Positions 45,330 through 57,239 of a stretch of DNA of 64,000 bases are shown here, one piece after another. Location: positions 4,650,001 through 4,714,000 of the forward strand of contig NW_024466459.1 of the NCBI RefSeq assembly GCF_017591425.1, in the 5' to 3' direction. The notes beneath the pieces were generated by a model. That model was given only the letters and a program-made list of their open reading frames with translations, was not told the DNA's origin and ran no database searches. How positions within the stretch are numbered: position 1 is the stretch's first letter; each line of letters opens with the position of its first letter. The position numbers were made by a program, and so were the translations under genes. The DNA is from Ochotona curzoniae. Lineage: Eukaryota; Chordata; Mammalia; Lagomorpha; Ochotonidae.

Positions 45330-46298
45330 CTTAAGGAATTTCTGTTTTGCTTTGTTTTTTGCAAGAAAAAGTTAAGTTGGCCTCATGACTTAAAATTCCT
45401 GCTCTGGCTATATTGTTGGCCTGGCAAATAATAAAAGCACTGTAAAATCAGCCTTTTACCAAGGGGTCCATTTTTCATTCTTTTCATCTCTATGCTGTAA
45501 GAGGGTTCAATTAAAAAAAAAAAAAGATTCATTGTCAACACAATGTAACCTATATTTTACAGCAGTGCTGTTTTTTGCTGCAAGAGAAAACAGATGCAAA
45601 GCAAGTGTCTGTTGTTATCTGGTTAACTTTCATTACATATCACAAGTTCTAGAAGCTGGTGCTTGCAACTATTTTTGATACAACTAATTCACAAAATAGC
45701 AAAGACTGTAATTTAGTAGAGTATTGGAAAACTTTCACACACAAGCCCCCTTTCAACCCCAACCAAGGGCAAGGCTTTTCCATAGCATTCATCATGGCAC
45801 TGTGGGCACAGGTCATCTGGGCAGCAGTGAACATGGAACGCATTCATCAATTTCTGCTCTCTACAGGAGACGTCCCTACACTTAAGCCCGTAGAACGAGC
45901 ATACACCGACACAGCGCATCTTCAAGGACTACAGCCTGTCCAGCTTGGTTTCAACACAAACATTCCAAAATGCCCAATAATGTCCTCTCCGCCAAAAAAA
46001 AAAAAACCTCAATATTAATAAACAGAAAATATAGTGGAGATGGCATTGGAATTAGAATCGGGCATCCTGGGCATCCCGGGCATGAAGGACCAGCTCATCT
46101 CAGAGATGCCCGAACTTCCCCCAAACCGCAGCTGGTGCCCAGGGCTGCTTTGCAGGGACAGTCCAGCAAACACTCCTTCACGTCCCCTCACCCGCTTCCA
46201 GAATGTCCTCGTGGACCCAAACGCGATTTCTACACCCTCCCCGCTACCTTCCACATAGGCATCCTAAAAGGTAAAGGACAAGCCTTGCAGCCAGCACC
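45330..46298. other. Upstream edge of CpG island, unassigned open frames
   Basis: Open frames on both strands at 45659-46018 (119 codons plus strand; 64-70 codons minus). A 12-A run follows at about 45995. A retrocopy is possible, but I recognise no parent protein. Confidence 0.35.
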
Positions 46299-46299
46299 A

Positions 46300-46347
<48 letters not shown>
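46299..46347 (+). repeat. (CA)n microsatellite at the CpG-island edge
   Basis: About 24 uninterrupted CA units. They lie about 500 bp from a (TG)n tract on the other side of the probable first exon region. Confidence 0.95.
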
Positions 46348-46349
<2 letters not shown>

Positions 46350-46807
46350 CCAGCCCACTTCGGAGCCCGCAGCTTTTACCTCGTGTGAGGAATTGGGGCG
46401 CTATTAGCTCGCTGCAAAACCGTGTCATGAGATCTGCGGAACAGCCCTCGTACCTCAACTCCCTTCCACTCGCTGCAAAAGGATCTGCACCAAATCCCCC
46501 AGGGAAAGCGAGCGCTAACGAGCCCGTGGTTGGCAGGGAAATCCACCTCAACAACATTCTTCCTTCTGTCCCCAGAGATCTGCGGAGGACCCAAGGGCCC
46601 CCCCGCCTTCCCCCGGCCGGCACCCCACGGCACCCACACAGCGCCGGAGCCGGCCACCCACAACGCGCCTCCCAGGCTTCCCCTCGGCGCCGCTGGCCTC
46701 CTTTCGGGGTGCGCGGCACCTCACAAGCCGCGGACGCCTGCGGTTCCACGACCCTCCGCTTCCCGCTCTGAGGAGACGTCCCCTCAGGCTCCCCCTGCCC
46801 GCCTCAC

Positions 46808-46879
46808 CTCAGGGCCCCGGCCGCAGCGCCGTCAGGTCTTGTCGACACCCGACAGGCTTCAGAGCTCCGTAACGTGTGT

Positions 46880-46924
<45 letters not shown>

Positions 46925-47060
46925 TGTGTGTGAGGCGAGAGGCCGCACGCGTCTCCGCCGCGCCGCCACACACGCCCCTCGCGCCCCGGAACAGGCCGGG
47001 CCCGCAGCGCCACTGCCGGGCGCCGCCTCCCGCCTGCCGCACCTGAGGGGCGGGGCTCCT
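46808..47060 (-). other. ABCA5: Candidate ABCA5 non-coding exon 1 with donor at 46807
   Basis: On the minus strand the best-looking 5' splice site in the island is CCTGAG|GTGAGGCG (exon end 46808). Weaker alternatives are CTCAG|GTGCGG near 47042 and CACGAG|GTAAAA near 46380. Any of these could splice to the acceptor at 40517 in front of the start codon. The upstream limit given here is arbitrary. Confidence 0.3.
46874..46932 (+). repeat. (TG)n microsatellite inside the CpG island
   Basis: About 28 TG units with two TCTG interruptions, one near each end. It is the reverse complement of the (CA)n tract at 46299. Confidence 0.95.
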
Positions 47061-47300
47061 GAAGGCCGGGGCGGGGCGACGCGCGCGCGCCCGGGAAGGT
47101 GGGAAGGCGCCCTGGAGGCGGGGCGTCGCAGGGGGCGGGGCGGGGCGAGTGAGGGCCCCGGGAGAGAGGGAAGGCGCCCCTGGAGGCGGGGCGTCGCGGG
47201 GGCGGGGCGACGCAGGGGCCGGCCGGGGCGCCGGGAGGGCGGAGCGTCACGGGGGGCGGGGCGCCGGGAGGGCGGGGCGAGCGGGGGCGCGCCAAGCCAG
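47040..47300 (+). repeat. G-rich minisatellite-like Sp1/G-quadruplex tract
   Basis: Degenerate tandem copies of a GC-rich unit. A block starting gggaaggcgcc and continuing into ggaggcggggcgtcgc occurs at 47101 and again at 47168, 67 bp apart. Shorter variants (ggggcgccgggagggcgg) repeat at about 47225 and 47259. Runs of three or more G occur every few bases on the plus strand (the ABCA5 template strand), so G-quadruplex formation is possible. Confidence 0.7.
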
Positions 47301-47400
47301 GCCTGCAGGTCTGTCCTCCCTAGGGAAAAGCGCCTGGGAGCTGCCTCCTCTGTGGAAAGCTCACCAAGCTGACACAAACAAGTGTGTTGAAGTCATGGAG

Positions 47401-48874
47401 CTGAGTGGTTGCCCTGCCGCCTCCTCGGGGGTGGCCTGGTCCTCGGCCCGCTTAACCCGCCTTCTTGGTCACATCTGGGTTTAAGACACTCTGTCCCCAG
47501 GTTCTCCCTGCTGCCGTGACATCCGCGGTAGGTGCTGGGTCCTCCTGGCCAGCGCACCTGCTTGGTCGCCCCTTCGACACCGACTGAGGAGCTTGTGCTC
47601 CTGAAATTCTGCCGGTAGAGCAGATCCAGAGCTTTCCAGGCAGCTCGTGCCATCTGTGGGCGCTTGTGCATGTCACGCCTGTTTTTGCTAAACATATAAA
47701 GTTGCTGTGTTGAGTTGCATTTGCCCAAGTGAACTAAATGGTGATCAAAAGTCACTGGATTTCTTTGGGAAAGAAAAACTCGCACGAATAGTATCCCTGA
47801 TCTGCCTTTCTGGGTTTCTGTATGGCCACATTTCCTGGCAGTTACAGATTTAAAAGCTTACTTTAAAAATTCTGTGATCCCATATACATTATTTTTTTCT
47901 TCGCTCTCTCTCTCTCTTTTTTTTTTCTTCTGCCTCTTATACATAAGCCAAATCTCCACAACATTGACTCTGCTAAATTTTGAGGAGGAAAAGAAAAAGT
48001 GGCCTATAATAAACATAGATTATAACGAAGTAGGTAAAATAAAAACTTGCTAACCTGTATTTTCCTGTCAATTCTCCAGCGATACTGCTTTCTGGAATCC
48101 TTAGTCTGTTGTGAGGTGACTCGCTTCTGAGTTTCCTTCTCCTTGTGGTGTTGGCATATTTTGTGCTGTCTGCAAGCCTTGAAATACTTTAAAGTGACAT
48201 GACCAAACTGGTTCCTCTGTCAAGGCTCTCCTGGACCCAAGCAACAGCATCACCTTCTCTCCGCTGCGTAAGAGCTGCCCTCTTGTTCACGGCCTGGATT
48301 TCAGTACCTTCTCTTCGCTTAGGCTACGTGTGGGCTGAAAATAGGACATCGTCTTAGATCGATTGGACTTTCCAAGTCTTACGCAGTTAAGTGCGCGGAG
48401 AATGTTATTGATAACGCTATTGATGAGAAGGCACGCGTACAGGAAGGAATATGCGAACAGGAGTTTCCCAGCAATGATAACACAGCTGTGGGACTTCTAG
48501 AAAATACTGAGACCTTTCAATAACAAGCTGACGACTTGAAAGACACAGATACCTTTACCCTGACAGGACTTGAACAACGTAAAGATGTGACAAATCATCA
48601 CGTGGGTACCCACGTGCCCCATTTAAAGTTATTTCAGTAAACAAATAGGTTGGCACACATCAACACAGGAATTCTGGCATATTTTATTGTCTTTTGGATA
48701 GCAGGCTTGTCTCTTAAAAGCAATTTAATCAAATAGTCTAACCAGCTGCCAAAATCCAGGACTAAGTAGTGGAAAGAAAGATGGTTCGGAGCTTTCGGAT
48801 GCGGAAATGAAAACAAGTAGTACTGCTCGGTTGTCATGGCAGCAGCCCAACTCCCCACAACTAATTAATAGGGT

Positions 48875-48905
<31 letters not shown>

Positions 48906-49994
48906 GGACGTATAAGTCACAAAGGGAATAGTAGATCATGAAGCTGTAGATTGAAAAATGTAACAAGTTCCCTAGCGGTACAAAATGAACAATGAAACAA
49001 AATTTTGACAGCACTTAGGTAGAAAAAGAGAACAAGCCGTGTTAGCCCAGACACCAACTTACACGCTAACCACCTGCTGGTGATTGACGAAGTGTAACTG
49101 TGTTATTTCTTAAACTGCAAGCCATCAAAGTCTTATCTAACGGGTGTACTATGAAACTGCGGCTAAGCTTAAGAGCCACATCACCAAATTGTTCCAACAT
49201 CTTTTGCTAATGTCAACTGAACACATATTGCATGATTATCAATGCATGGAAAGCTATATACAATATTCTAAGTTGTATATTGAACATTATTTATTACTAT
49301 TTGTTTTAAATTATTTGACCTGCATACAAGCTAAAACAGGTAGTGATGTAGTTTCCAAATTCAGAAGCTTTGAATTAGGTGGCGTTTCAAAGAATTTCAG
49401 AGTCGTACCTTTGTATATAATGAGGCATGATAAAACATGCGAGCTTTTTTGACAAGGTAAAAAGGGACCTGGACAGCTTTACCTAGAGTTCCTACCTGCC
49501 ACAGCAAATGTGGCTCAATTTGTTATTAAATACCTCAATTAAATGACTTATTAAAAATTAGTGCTGGTTCAGAGGGAAGAGAGTTGGAAAAAAAGATAGT
49601 ATAATTAGCTTGATTTTTACTTAAACATTAGTAAAAGGAATTAAAAGTTGTTATTCTTTGTGTCTTTACATACAGAAAATTTAGTCCAAGACTGATATTT
49701 GAAGAGGGCATTATCAAAATTGATAGTTAAAACTCAATTAAATATTTCCCAAACAGCTAATGTTCTTGTTTAGTAAGAACCCCAGCTTCCCAGGTGCACT
49801 AAACAAAGGTAAAGAAATCAAGTTATTCTAAAGCAATTAATAAAGCATCAAGCCAGGAGAGATCATGTTTGCCTCAGTGTTGCACTAGGTGGTGCAAATG
49901 ATAAAATGCTATAGAGCCATCACTGAGAAACAGAGTTACTTGATAACATCAAGAAGAAAGATGGGAAGACTGGACATTTAGAATGGAGAACAAA
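47401..49994. other. Intergenic region upstream of ABCA5, nothing recognised
   Basis: GC content falls gradually from the island. No conserved exon is recognised on either strand. Confidence 0.45.
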
Positions 49995-50312
49995 GAGGCT
50001 AATGTTGTAGCACAGTGGAAACAGGCAGCATCTGGGACACTGGCTTTCATTCTAGCTCCCTGACAATGGCCTGGAAAAGCAGAGGATGGTCCAACAGTTT
50101 GGGCTTTCGTCCTCAACATGGGAGACCCAGAGGAAGCTCCTGACTTGGTTCTGGCAGAGCCCTAGCCACTATGGCCATCTGGGCAGCAGACTACTGGACC
50201 GATCTCCACCCTCCGCACCTCCCTTCTCTTTCTCTCTCTCTCTTCCTCTCTCTCTCTCTCTCTCTCTCTGGAATTCTTTCAAATAAAAAAAATAAGTCTT
50301 TAAGAAACAAAC
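49995..50312 (+). mobile_element. C-SINE with expanded (TC)n tail region
   Basis: 'ggctaatgttgtagcacagt' head, 'ccctgacaatggcctggaaa', 'tttcaaataaaaaaaataag' tail. The pyrimidine part has grown into a (TC)n run at 50226-50269. Confidence 0.85.
50226..50269 (+). repeat. (TC)n microsatellite
   Basis: About 20 TC units derived from the C-SINE tail, with one TTCC interruption. Confidence 0.9.
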
Positions 50313-51384
50313 AAAAAAAGAATGAAGGATAAATCAGAGGGTACAGATAAGAAAGAAATAAGCCTGCATATGTTTTTGTAAACAGTTAGCAATTTACCTG
50401 GAAGAATAGATACAAGTTAAAGACTTACTCATGTTCTCTTTCCCTCTTCAGAATAGAAAATGCACTTTAAATTGGTAAAGGTGAAACAACACAAAAAGGG
50501 AGCTGGAACTCGATCCGGGTGAGGAGGCAGTAAGACAATCCCTATCCGTTTCAAATAAGTTCATGTTTCCAGGCACAAATTACATCCCACAGATGTTACA
50601 GGTAACCAAAGACCCATTTCTAGTAAATCCTTAATACTGTAAAGAATTTGAAAGATGATGGTTCCCCTGCTTTAGAAAGAATGACATACAAGTTGATAGC
50701 TAACGCTGGAAGCTTTAGAATGGAAAGATGCAATTTCAGAGCATATCACTAAACGTTCTGAAGAGTTTGGTAGCACTCTGAACTACAGTAACTAAAATAA
50801 ATTGTGCCTAAGTTTTATAGTCATGGCACAAGTTACTTTCAGTAAAACACTCAATGCAATTTTCATCATATATTTGTGAATAATATAGTATTGCTATTAT
50901 AATTAGGTAAATTGAATGTTATTTGGATAACTGCATCCAGATTTTTGTACATGTTTATCACAAATGATGTAGTTTAAAACATGAAAATCATTCTGGTTGA
51001 ATTAGTGGATGAAGAAAAAAATATGATAAGGAAAACAATACTGAAGACAAAAACCCAAAATTGTTTAAATATATCTGACCTCTGAGGTGAAATCTAAAAG
51101 ATAAAAATCAACAGAAATTTATGAAATTTTCTATATTCAAGTTGAGATGCAAAACAGAATAGATTTCAGGTCAGCCAGGTAAAAGGCATTCCAGAAGCTG
51201 TAGTGTCTGCCAGGATCAATATGAGTTATAAATAAGTCGCATTTGCAAACAGGGTCCTACCTTGCCTCTTTCTTTCCACAATTTTCTTAGAACCAATAGT
51301 TCTCCTAGGATGGACAGAATAATGACTGCTGAACGAAGTCCACATACCGATCCCTGGAACCTGTGACTACGTTGCCTTATTTAG
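50313..51384. other. Intergenic, nothing recognised
   Basis: AT-rich sequence. A short string at 51320-51365 ('gatccctggaacctgtgact') resembles a common old mammalian repeat I cannot name. Confidence 0.4.
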
Positions 51385-51525
51385 ATAAGTAGAATTAAAA
51401 TTATAGATGCACCCATTGTAAAAATGGAGGGGAGAACTGAGGGGAAGGGAGGACACATGGGGAGGGGGAGGGGAGACCCCAGTGCTTATTAAACTGTGTC
51501 ATAAAATAATAATTTAAAAAAGTAT
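51385..51525 (+). mobile_element. L1 3' terminus upstream of ABCA5
   Basis: G-rich tract (ggggagaactgaggggaagg, then gggagggggaggggag) followed by 'ttattaaactgtgtcataaa' and an A-rich tail, the same arrangement as the L1 end at 560-655. Confidence 0.65.
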
Positions 51526-52079
51526 AATTGAGAAGGAAAAAGTTATTTAGGTTTTTTCAGATGCCATGTGGAATAAACAGGTGCCTTCTTGTAATTGATG
51601 AGTTTTATAATTATAGCCACAACTGCTTGGGATCAAACTGTTTGAAGATTTTCTCACAACCTACAACTTTTGTGCTTTATTCTACCTAATTTGTAAGCCA
51701 TCTTGGGGGAAAAAAACATGGTAAGCTTATGTTGTTTGGAATAGCAAGTAATTCTAATCAATTGGTTTAAAAATTTTAATATCTAAACAATTTTAAACTG
51801 CTGTTAAAAATTCATTTATTTTATCCCACAGTAAAATCGCCAATTAACATGAATTTAATTTATGTAACTTAAATTACTAATAGACTGTCTTTAAAATGTT
51901 TAAGTCATTGATACATTTATTTTTGAGTTTACCAATCAAATTAACAGTGTAGTTTAATTGTCTACCTGTGCTTCTGTTTCAAATTTGTAGCATACTTCAG
52001 CCCTTTGGTAAAGGTTTTCTAGAGCTGTTATTTGATAGTCTTCACTTGATAACGTTATTGTTATATGTAATTTACCTGG

Positions 52080-53559
52080 TGTTTCCGACTCCTTTCTTCA
52101 CTCCTTCTCTCTTTCTCTCTCTCTGGAGCTGAGGACTCAGGCTACACAGTTTGATCTCTAGACCTTATCGGGGTGGCTAACTTATTTAGCCTAACTATCT
52201 CCTCATGGGCATCACCTTAAAACTGTCAGTATGTGCTTGTGATTACAAATTTCTAACTTAGTCCACTAAGGAATTTAGGGATAAAACCGAGCATCCCCTT
52301 GGCTGACATCCCAAGGCTGTCTCTGTGGCCACCTTACTAGAGACCCACAAGAAGGGTAGTGAGCTGGGCAATGGGAGGCCTGTCAACATGGTTTTACAGT
52401 GACCTGTTCTCAAAAAGACCCAACAAGGCCATTCCACCCTCAGGTAGCACCTGCTTGCAATGTGGGATGCTAAAGGACTGGACATCAGCTGCCAATGACA
52501 CAAGTGGCTTTCAATAAATCTGCCAAGAGCCAGGCCACAGAATTAGAACTGCCCTGGGTGTCAAAGAATTCCTGGGTCAAAACCATGGTGGGCCACAAGT
52601 CAGAAAGCCCTTCACTCGGCCCAGCTCCCAAAGCATCCATCGCTGTGGAGGGATGACCTAGGGTCAGCGACATCACAGGTAAAGCTGTAGATTCCATCCA
52701 GAGACACCATCTGTTCTGTACCAGCCTCCTTTTCAGGCCATCTCTCTTCTCTGTCCAGCCAGGTAATGGGAGTCAACAGGATGTCTCCCCATGGAGTGTC
52801 ACACTTCCATTATGATGTCTCTTCCAGTACCCCACATAAGAGATAAATGATCCTGGGCTTCATATAACACTTGGACAGGCCTTAATGGCCCCCTGATGAT
52901 CAAACTCTCCTATCAACTTCTGGATTTAGATAATAACAGAACTTTCCTGGTTGCATTTCAACTTGAAACTCCATATGTGTAAGGCCTTAGAAAGTTTTTG
53001 CTAGCTGGCACTGTAGCCTTGAAGACCACTGTCAACTGGAACCCTGTCCTTACCATAGGCCCTTACTTTGCTCCTGCTCAGCTCAGAAAGGCCATAATAG
53101 TTACCTTAGCTCCTGTTAACAGCTAGAATCCCCATGAGCAGAGGGAGGAAGGAGCACAGGATTAGAAGCAGGCCAGACTGTCTCTACTAGAACATGGACA
53201 CTATGCACTCAGAAACCTTTCTCTTCCCTACAACCATACTTTATTTTGTTGCTTCTTTTTATATCCTGTCTGTTTTTCCAAGCTTCACTTGACAGTCTTA
53301 ACCGATTTTTCATGCATGTTGCAGCCTAAACTTCCTCACGAATACCATGCAACAAAAGGTAGGAAATTGGGGGTGAGTAAAAGTGACCCTGGTCCCAGCC
53401 AAAGCCAAATGGACACTCCATCCAAGAGTGGCTGGAATGTGGAGTCTGCACAGAAGGTCAACATCTGCCATGTTGATTCATCCACCACCACATAGGCTTC
53501 TCAAGACCAACCCTTGGAGACTCCATATTCCGTACTGTCCCCAGTCTTCAGGAAAGCTT
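52080..53559. other. Intergenic segment upstream of the retroviral remnant
   Basis: Less AT-rich than its flanks and lacking lagomorph SINEs. It may contain eroded internal retroviral sequence, but no gag or polymerase motif could be confirmed. Confidence 0.35.
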
Positions 53560-54580
53560 CTGCAAGAACACAAAATAAATGAGGACCGGCGCCTCGCGCA
53601 TCCTGACCTGAACACATTGGTGGATCTGGATGCCCTTCCTCTCCAACCGGGAGACTTGGTTCTCACTTCAGCTGTGGTGGGCCAGACCTCACACGGTGAT
53701 CCTCACCACACCCGCTGAGGCCAAACTTCTCAGCCACACCTCCTGGTACCATCTCTCCCACCTCAAACCTTTCCAAGCTTCTACCTCATTTCAGTGGGAG
53801 GTCCAAGTGGTGACCTACCACACTAACCTTTAAACAGCAAGATGCCTCCCCTTGCCTCCGAACCTACCAATAATTCTCCTCTACTTCCCATTAACTAAGC
53901 AGACTCACAATTCAGATAGCAACTCCGGTCTCGATATCAGGGAATACCCACTCATGTTATGACTTATTCCAATGCTCACTCCACTAGTAATTATAGGTGT
54001 CTCATTAACTATTGCCCCTTGTTTCCTAAGGTTCATTCAGGAGAAAATCCATAAAGCCTCACGGATCACCTTCAACCAAATGCTGCCCCACCCTACACCC
54101 CACTGCCCTTGGAACCTCTTCCGGACCTCGCTTAGGGACAAGGCTTTCTTTATCAGGAAGTAGCTGGATGGGCTTTGTTGCTCTCTTTTCCATTACCAAG
54201 AGGCCAGAATGATGGTTGCCCTGGTTACTCTAGGAGGGCAGAACTTGCTTCGAGCCCAGTATGAACCTCAGACTCCAGCCCGGAAGGGACTGCGGAATTC
54301 TGGCCCGAGCCTCAGGCAATGGGGTCACTGCTGCGTCAATGATGGACACAAACCAATATTCCCCACCAAATAATGGCCGAAGCGACACCTACTTCAGCTT
54401 CCATATCAAAAGGGGTTTGGAAATCCTTGGACGCTTCTTTCCTGGCCTTTCTTTCTGTTCCTTTTTAGTCCCTTCTCCACTTCTGAACTGGGATTTCTTT
54501 GAATAAAGGTCATCTATATTTTTCTATGCTTGGCTGATTTGTTCCTACACGGGTGGTCGGCGAATCTAACACCCATGATC
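53560..54580 (+). mobile_element. Degenerate gammaretrovirus-like endogenous retrovirus remnant (integrase tail, env tail, probable 3' LTR)
   Basis: Three consecutive retroviral pieces in plus orientation. First, at 53610-53780, a C-terminal integrase-type segment ('LQPGDLV' followed after a frame change by 'HTVILTTP' and 'TSWYHLSHLKP'), the pattern of gammaretroviral integrase C-termini. Second, at 53930-54163, an envelope transmembrane-type C-terminus: a hydrophobic anchor 'MLTPLVIIGVSLTIAPCFL' then a short cytoplasmic tail. Third, at 54170-54580, LTR-like sequence with a gaataaa polyadenylation signal at about 54500. The surface-envelope region is essentially missing, so a large internal deletion lies between the first two parts. 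Upstream gag/pol could not be recognised. The element is defective and outside ABCA5. Confidence 0.65.
54165..54580 (+). mobile_element. Probable 3' LTR of the retroviral remnant
   Basis: Sequence directly after the envelope-tail stop. It is C/T-rich, contains a gaataaa signal at about 54500 and a T-rich downstream stretch, and ends near an 'acaca/aaca' boundary at about 54572. No matching 5' LTR was found in the window, so the limits are approximate. Confidence 0.45.
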
Positions 54581-54639
54581 ACATATGTCTCACAGTGAGC
54601 CTCTGGAATCGTATGTTTGTGAATTCATGACATAGCACT

Positions 54640-54893
54640 GTGACATAGCTGACTTCTGCAGCACAGCGTATGATGCTGCACCCTGAAACGCCAGTCTTCT
54701 ACGTCAGAGTGCCAGCGGCAGTCCTTACTGCTACACTTCCCATACGCCTTCACGGCATTGTGTGTCAATAGGTGTGAAAAGAAAAAAAAAGGGAAAAGAA
54801 GGCTGGTCTCCCCCTGTGTGTCCTTCTGCTTCTCCTCTCTCCTGTCACTCTCCTTCCAAATAAATAAAGAAATACATTCTTGAAAAAAAAAAG
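54640..54893 (+). mobile_element. Diverged C-SINE directly after the LTR remnant
   Basis: 'gcagcacagcgtatgatgct', 'acacttcccatacgccttca' and tail 'ccttccaaataaataaagaa' with a final A run. It is internally deleted. Confidence 0.6.
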
Positions 54894-56636
54894 TTGATTT
54901 CTTTGACTATTTACATGGTTTAAAGGAGTTTATGAAACAGACATGTCACCATAAGAAAATCCAACTGTTCACCACAAAATTAGTGCTCCATCGTGTTTCA
55001 TATCTCTTCTGTGTAGACTTTAATTCAATCTCTGTGACAACAACAACTATGTACTATTGTTTTTCCTTCCCTCAAATAAGCACCCTGAAAACCTTAAGGC
55101 ACCAGAGACTACAAATAAATAAACAGCATATTGGGAACTGATATACAATGAAGAAAATCTATCTACATAAATAATACATAAATATATTAAAAATGATACA
55201 TATTATAAACATGCAAAATTTTATATATAAATTATATAGATATAAATATATTAGATATTATTTATACATGGTATATTAGACATACATATACACATATGTA
55301 TATAAAGTTCTTTTCTACTAATACATTCCTTGAGGATTTTTATTTTTTCATCTTAACTGCACCAAGGTTCAATTCCAATATTTGTACCTTCCACATTTCT
55401 CTTTACTGATCTTCCCATTCCTTATAAGAATTTGTGAAATGCCTATTAGAGGGAAGGTACTGTCCCGGCATTGTGGATGGAACAGTGAGGCGTGTAGCAC
55501 GGTGTAGACTGGAATGAGGGCTAGACCATGAGGGAAGGGACGTTGAAGTGTGATTGCTCCTATCATGGCACTCGGTGATTGGTGATTCGCCTTCTGCAGA
55601 TCTGGAGGCGCAGGGAATGTTGTCCAGAGAAAGTCACGTTTACGTGAGGATGTGAAGGGGAAGCAGGTGCTAGGCAGAGGGAGAGAGAACGTTCTAAAAT
55701 ATTTCTACTTTCAGTTATTTCAGCCTTCCACCCATTTACTAGTGGTATGCTCATACCCAACCATGGACAAATTCAGACAGACCTCACTTTAAGGTTCACA
55801 CCCCCAATCATTTGATGGTAAGTTCTTGATGTAAAATTCTCAAGTGTTTCATATTTAATGAGGCTTTTATCCACAATCCACTTTCCGTTTGAGCCTATGT
55901 TCTCTCAGTTCAATAATGAGGCAGTTATTGTTTTACCCAACATCATTTTCCTATCCAATTAGAGCACAGTCCTTTGTTAATAGCTAGTAATAAAGGAAAT
56001 TTCAACCGAAAGATAATAAGCAACTATGTATTTTTGCTATTGTTTCATTCTTGTGGTTACATTTTTTTGCCACTAGATGGTACTTGTATGCCTGAGGGAC
56101 AAAAATGCTGAATCAGTTTACCCTCTGGGAAACACCTGGAACCAACCAATCAGGAATCAGGACACTAAGACAAAGAAACTTGCCCAACTTAAATGTTAGA
56201 TGATCCTAACCCCTAAATCTATCCTTAAAAATAACGCCAAATCATCTTTTCTTTTTGAATAAATATGATAGGAAGAAACATAAAATTAAATTACCTTTGA
56301 ATTCCTGCCATCTTGTATCTACTTCACCCCATCACGGCTTTATTTTAATTTGTTATTTTCACTTTATAGTGAAGATGTAATTTGAATATTCTAACCTGGA
56401 AAAACTGGACTCTTCTCTATTGGAGACCATTCTATCTGTCCAGTTCTTCATTGAAACTAATGCTTTCCCTGTTATTGGAATAGCCACCTTCTTCCTTCCC
56501 AAATACTCTCTTTTCCAGATTGTTTTTAGTAATTCTAATAATTCTTCAAAGCACCTTTCAACTAACAACTCCACCATTAAGCATTTCCTATTATCACTTC
56601 CAGAATGGCTTCTTACAATTCCACTTACATAATTTT
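54894..56636. other. Intergenic, nothing recognised
   Basis: Outside the AT-rich stretch at 55140-55310, no repeat family or exon is recognised. Confidence 0.45.
55140..55310. repeat. AT-rich low-complexity stretch
   Basis: Almost only A and T with repeated 'atatataaattatatagata'-type strings. Confidence 0.75.
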
Positions 56637-56962
56637 TTTAGGATTTATTTATTTTTATTGGAAAGTCAGATGTACAGAGGAGGAGGTGAGACAGAGAGGA
56701 AGATCTTCCATCTGATGGTTCACTCCCCAAGAGGCTGCAATGGCTTGAGCTGAGGCAATCTGAAGCCAGGAACCAGAAGCTCTTCCTCCTCTCCCACGTG
56801 GGTGCAGGTCCCAAAGCTTTGGGCCATCCTCAGCTGCTTTCCCAGGCCACAATCAGGGAGCTGGATGGGAAGCAGGGCAACAGGGATTAGAACCGGTGAC
56901 CATATGGGATCCCAGTGTGTGCAAGGCAAGGACTTTAACCACTACACTATTGTGCCAGGCCC
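56637..56962 (-). mobile_element. Full-length C-SINE
   Basis: Plus-strand 'ggatttatttatttttattg' tail complement, 'cacgtgggtgcaggtcccaa' and 'actacactattgtgccaggc' head complement. Confidence 0.93.
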
Positions 56963-57239
56963 AGAAACTTCTTTTTATTTGCTGCATTTATATAATGTTT
57001 GTCTCCGGAGTATATAGACTGAATCATCAGCATGTTGTAAAACATTTAGCACAAGTATTTATTGAGTTGATGTTAGTATTTGTAAGATGACTGAGATGGT
57101 CATTCTTGATGATATTCTCTGTGTAATTTGAATGCAAGCCATTAGAAGACCTGTGCTGCCCATTCTGAGTCATAACCACAGTCAATGTATGAGAATCTCA
57201 CCTTCAAATATTCAGAAACAATGGCAAACGAAAAAGTTT

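Larger units (their letters stand above)
46380..47400 (-). promoter_or_regulatory. ABCA5: CpG island, probable ABCA5 promoter
   Basis: In an otherwise AT-rich window this kilobase is very GC-rich and full of unmethylated-style CG dinucleotides, with many GGGCGG/CCGCCC Sp1-type boxes, densest at 47045-47290. No TATA box is evident. It lies 6 kb upstream of the first coding exon of ABCA5, whose own exon begins with an acceptor, so a non-coding first exon must lie further upstream; this island is the natural place. CpG-island promoters are often bidirectional, and a plus-strand transcript is possible, but no conserved plus-strand gene is visible. Exact transcription starts cannot be read from sequence. 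Confidence 0.75.

Noticed and set aside
46530..47372. 280-codon plus-strand open frame through the CpG island
   Set aside because: It runs through the (TG)n microsatellite and the G-rich minisatellite and is Arg/Gly/Ala-rich, typical of chance open frames in GC-rich DNA. The opposite strand is equally open.
46804..47377. 163- and 172-codon minus-strand open frames in the same island
   Set aside because: Pro/Arg-rich with His-Thr runs from the microsatellite; shadows of composition, not a conserved protein.
52258..52697. Two minus-strand frames of 70-81 codons upstream of the retroviral remnant
   Set aside because: No retroviral or cellular motif could be confirmed; kept only as an unassigned interval.
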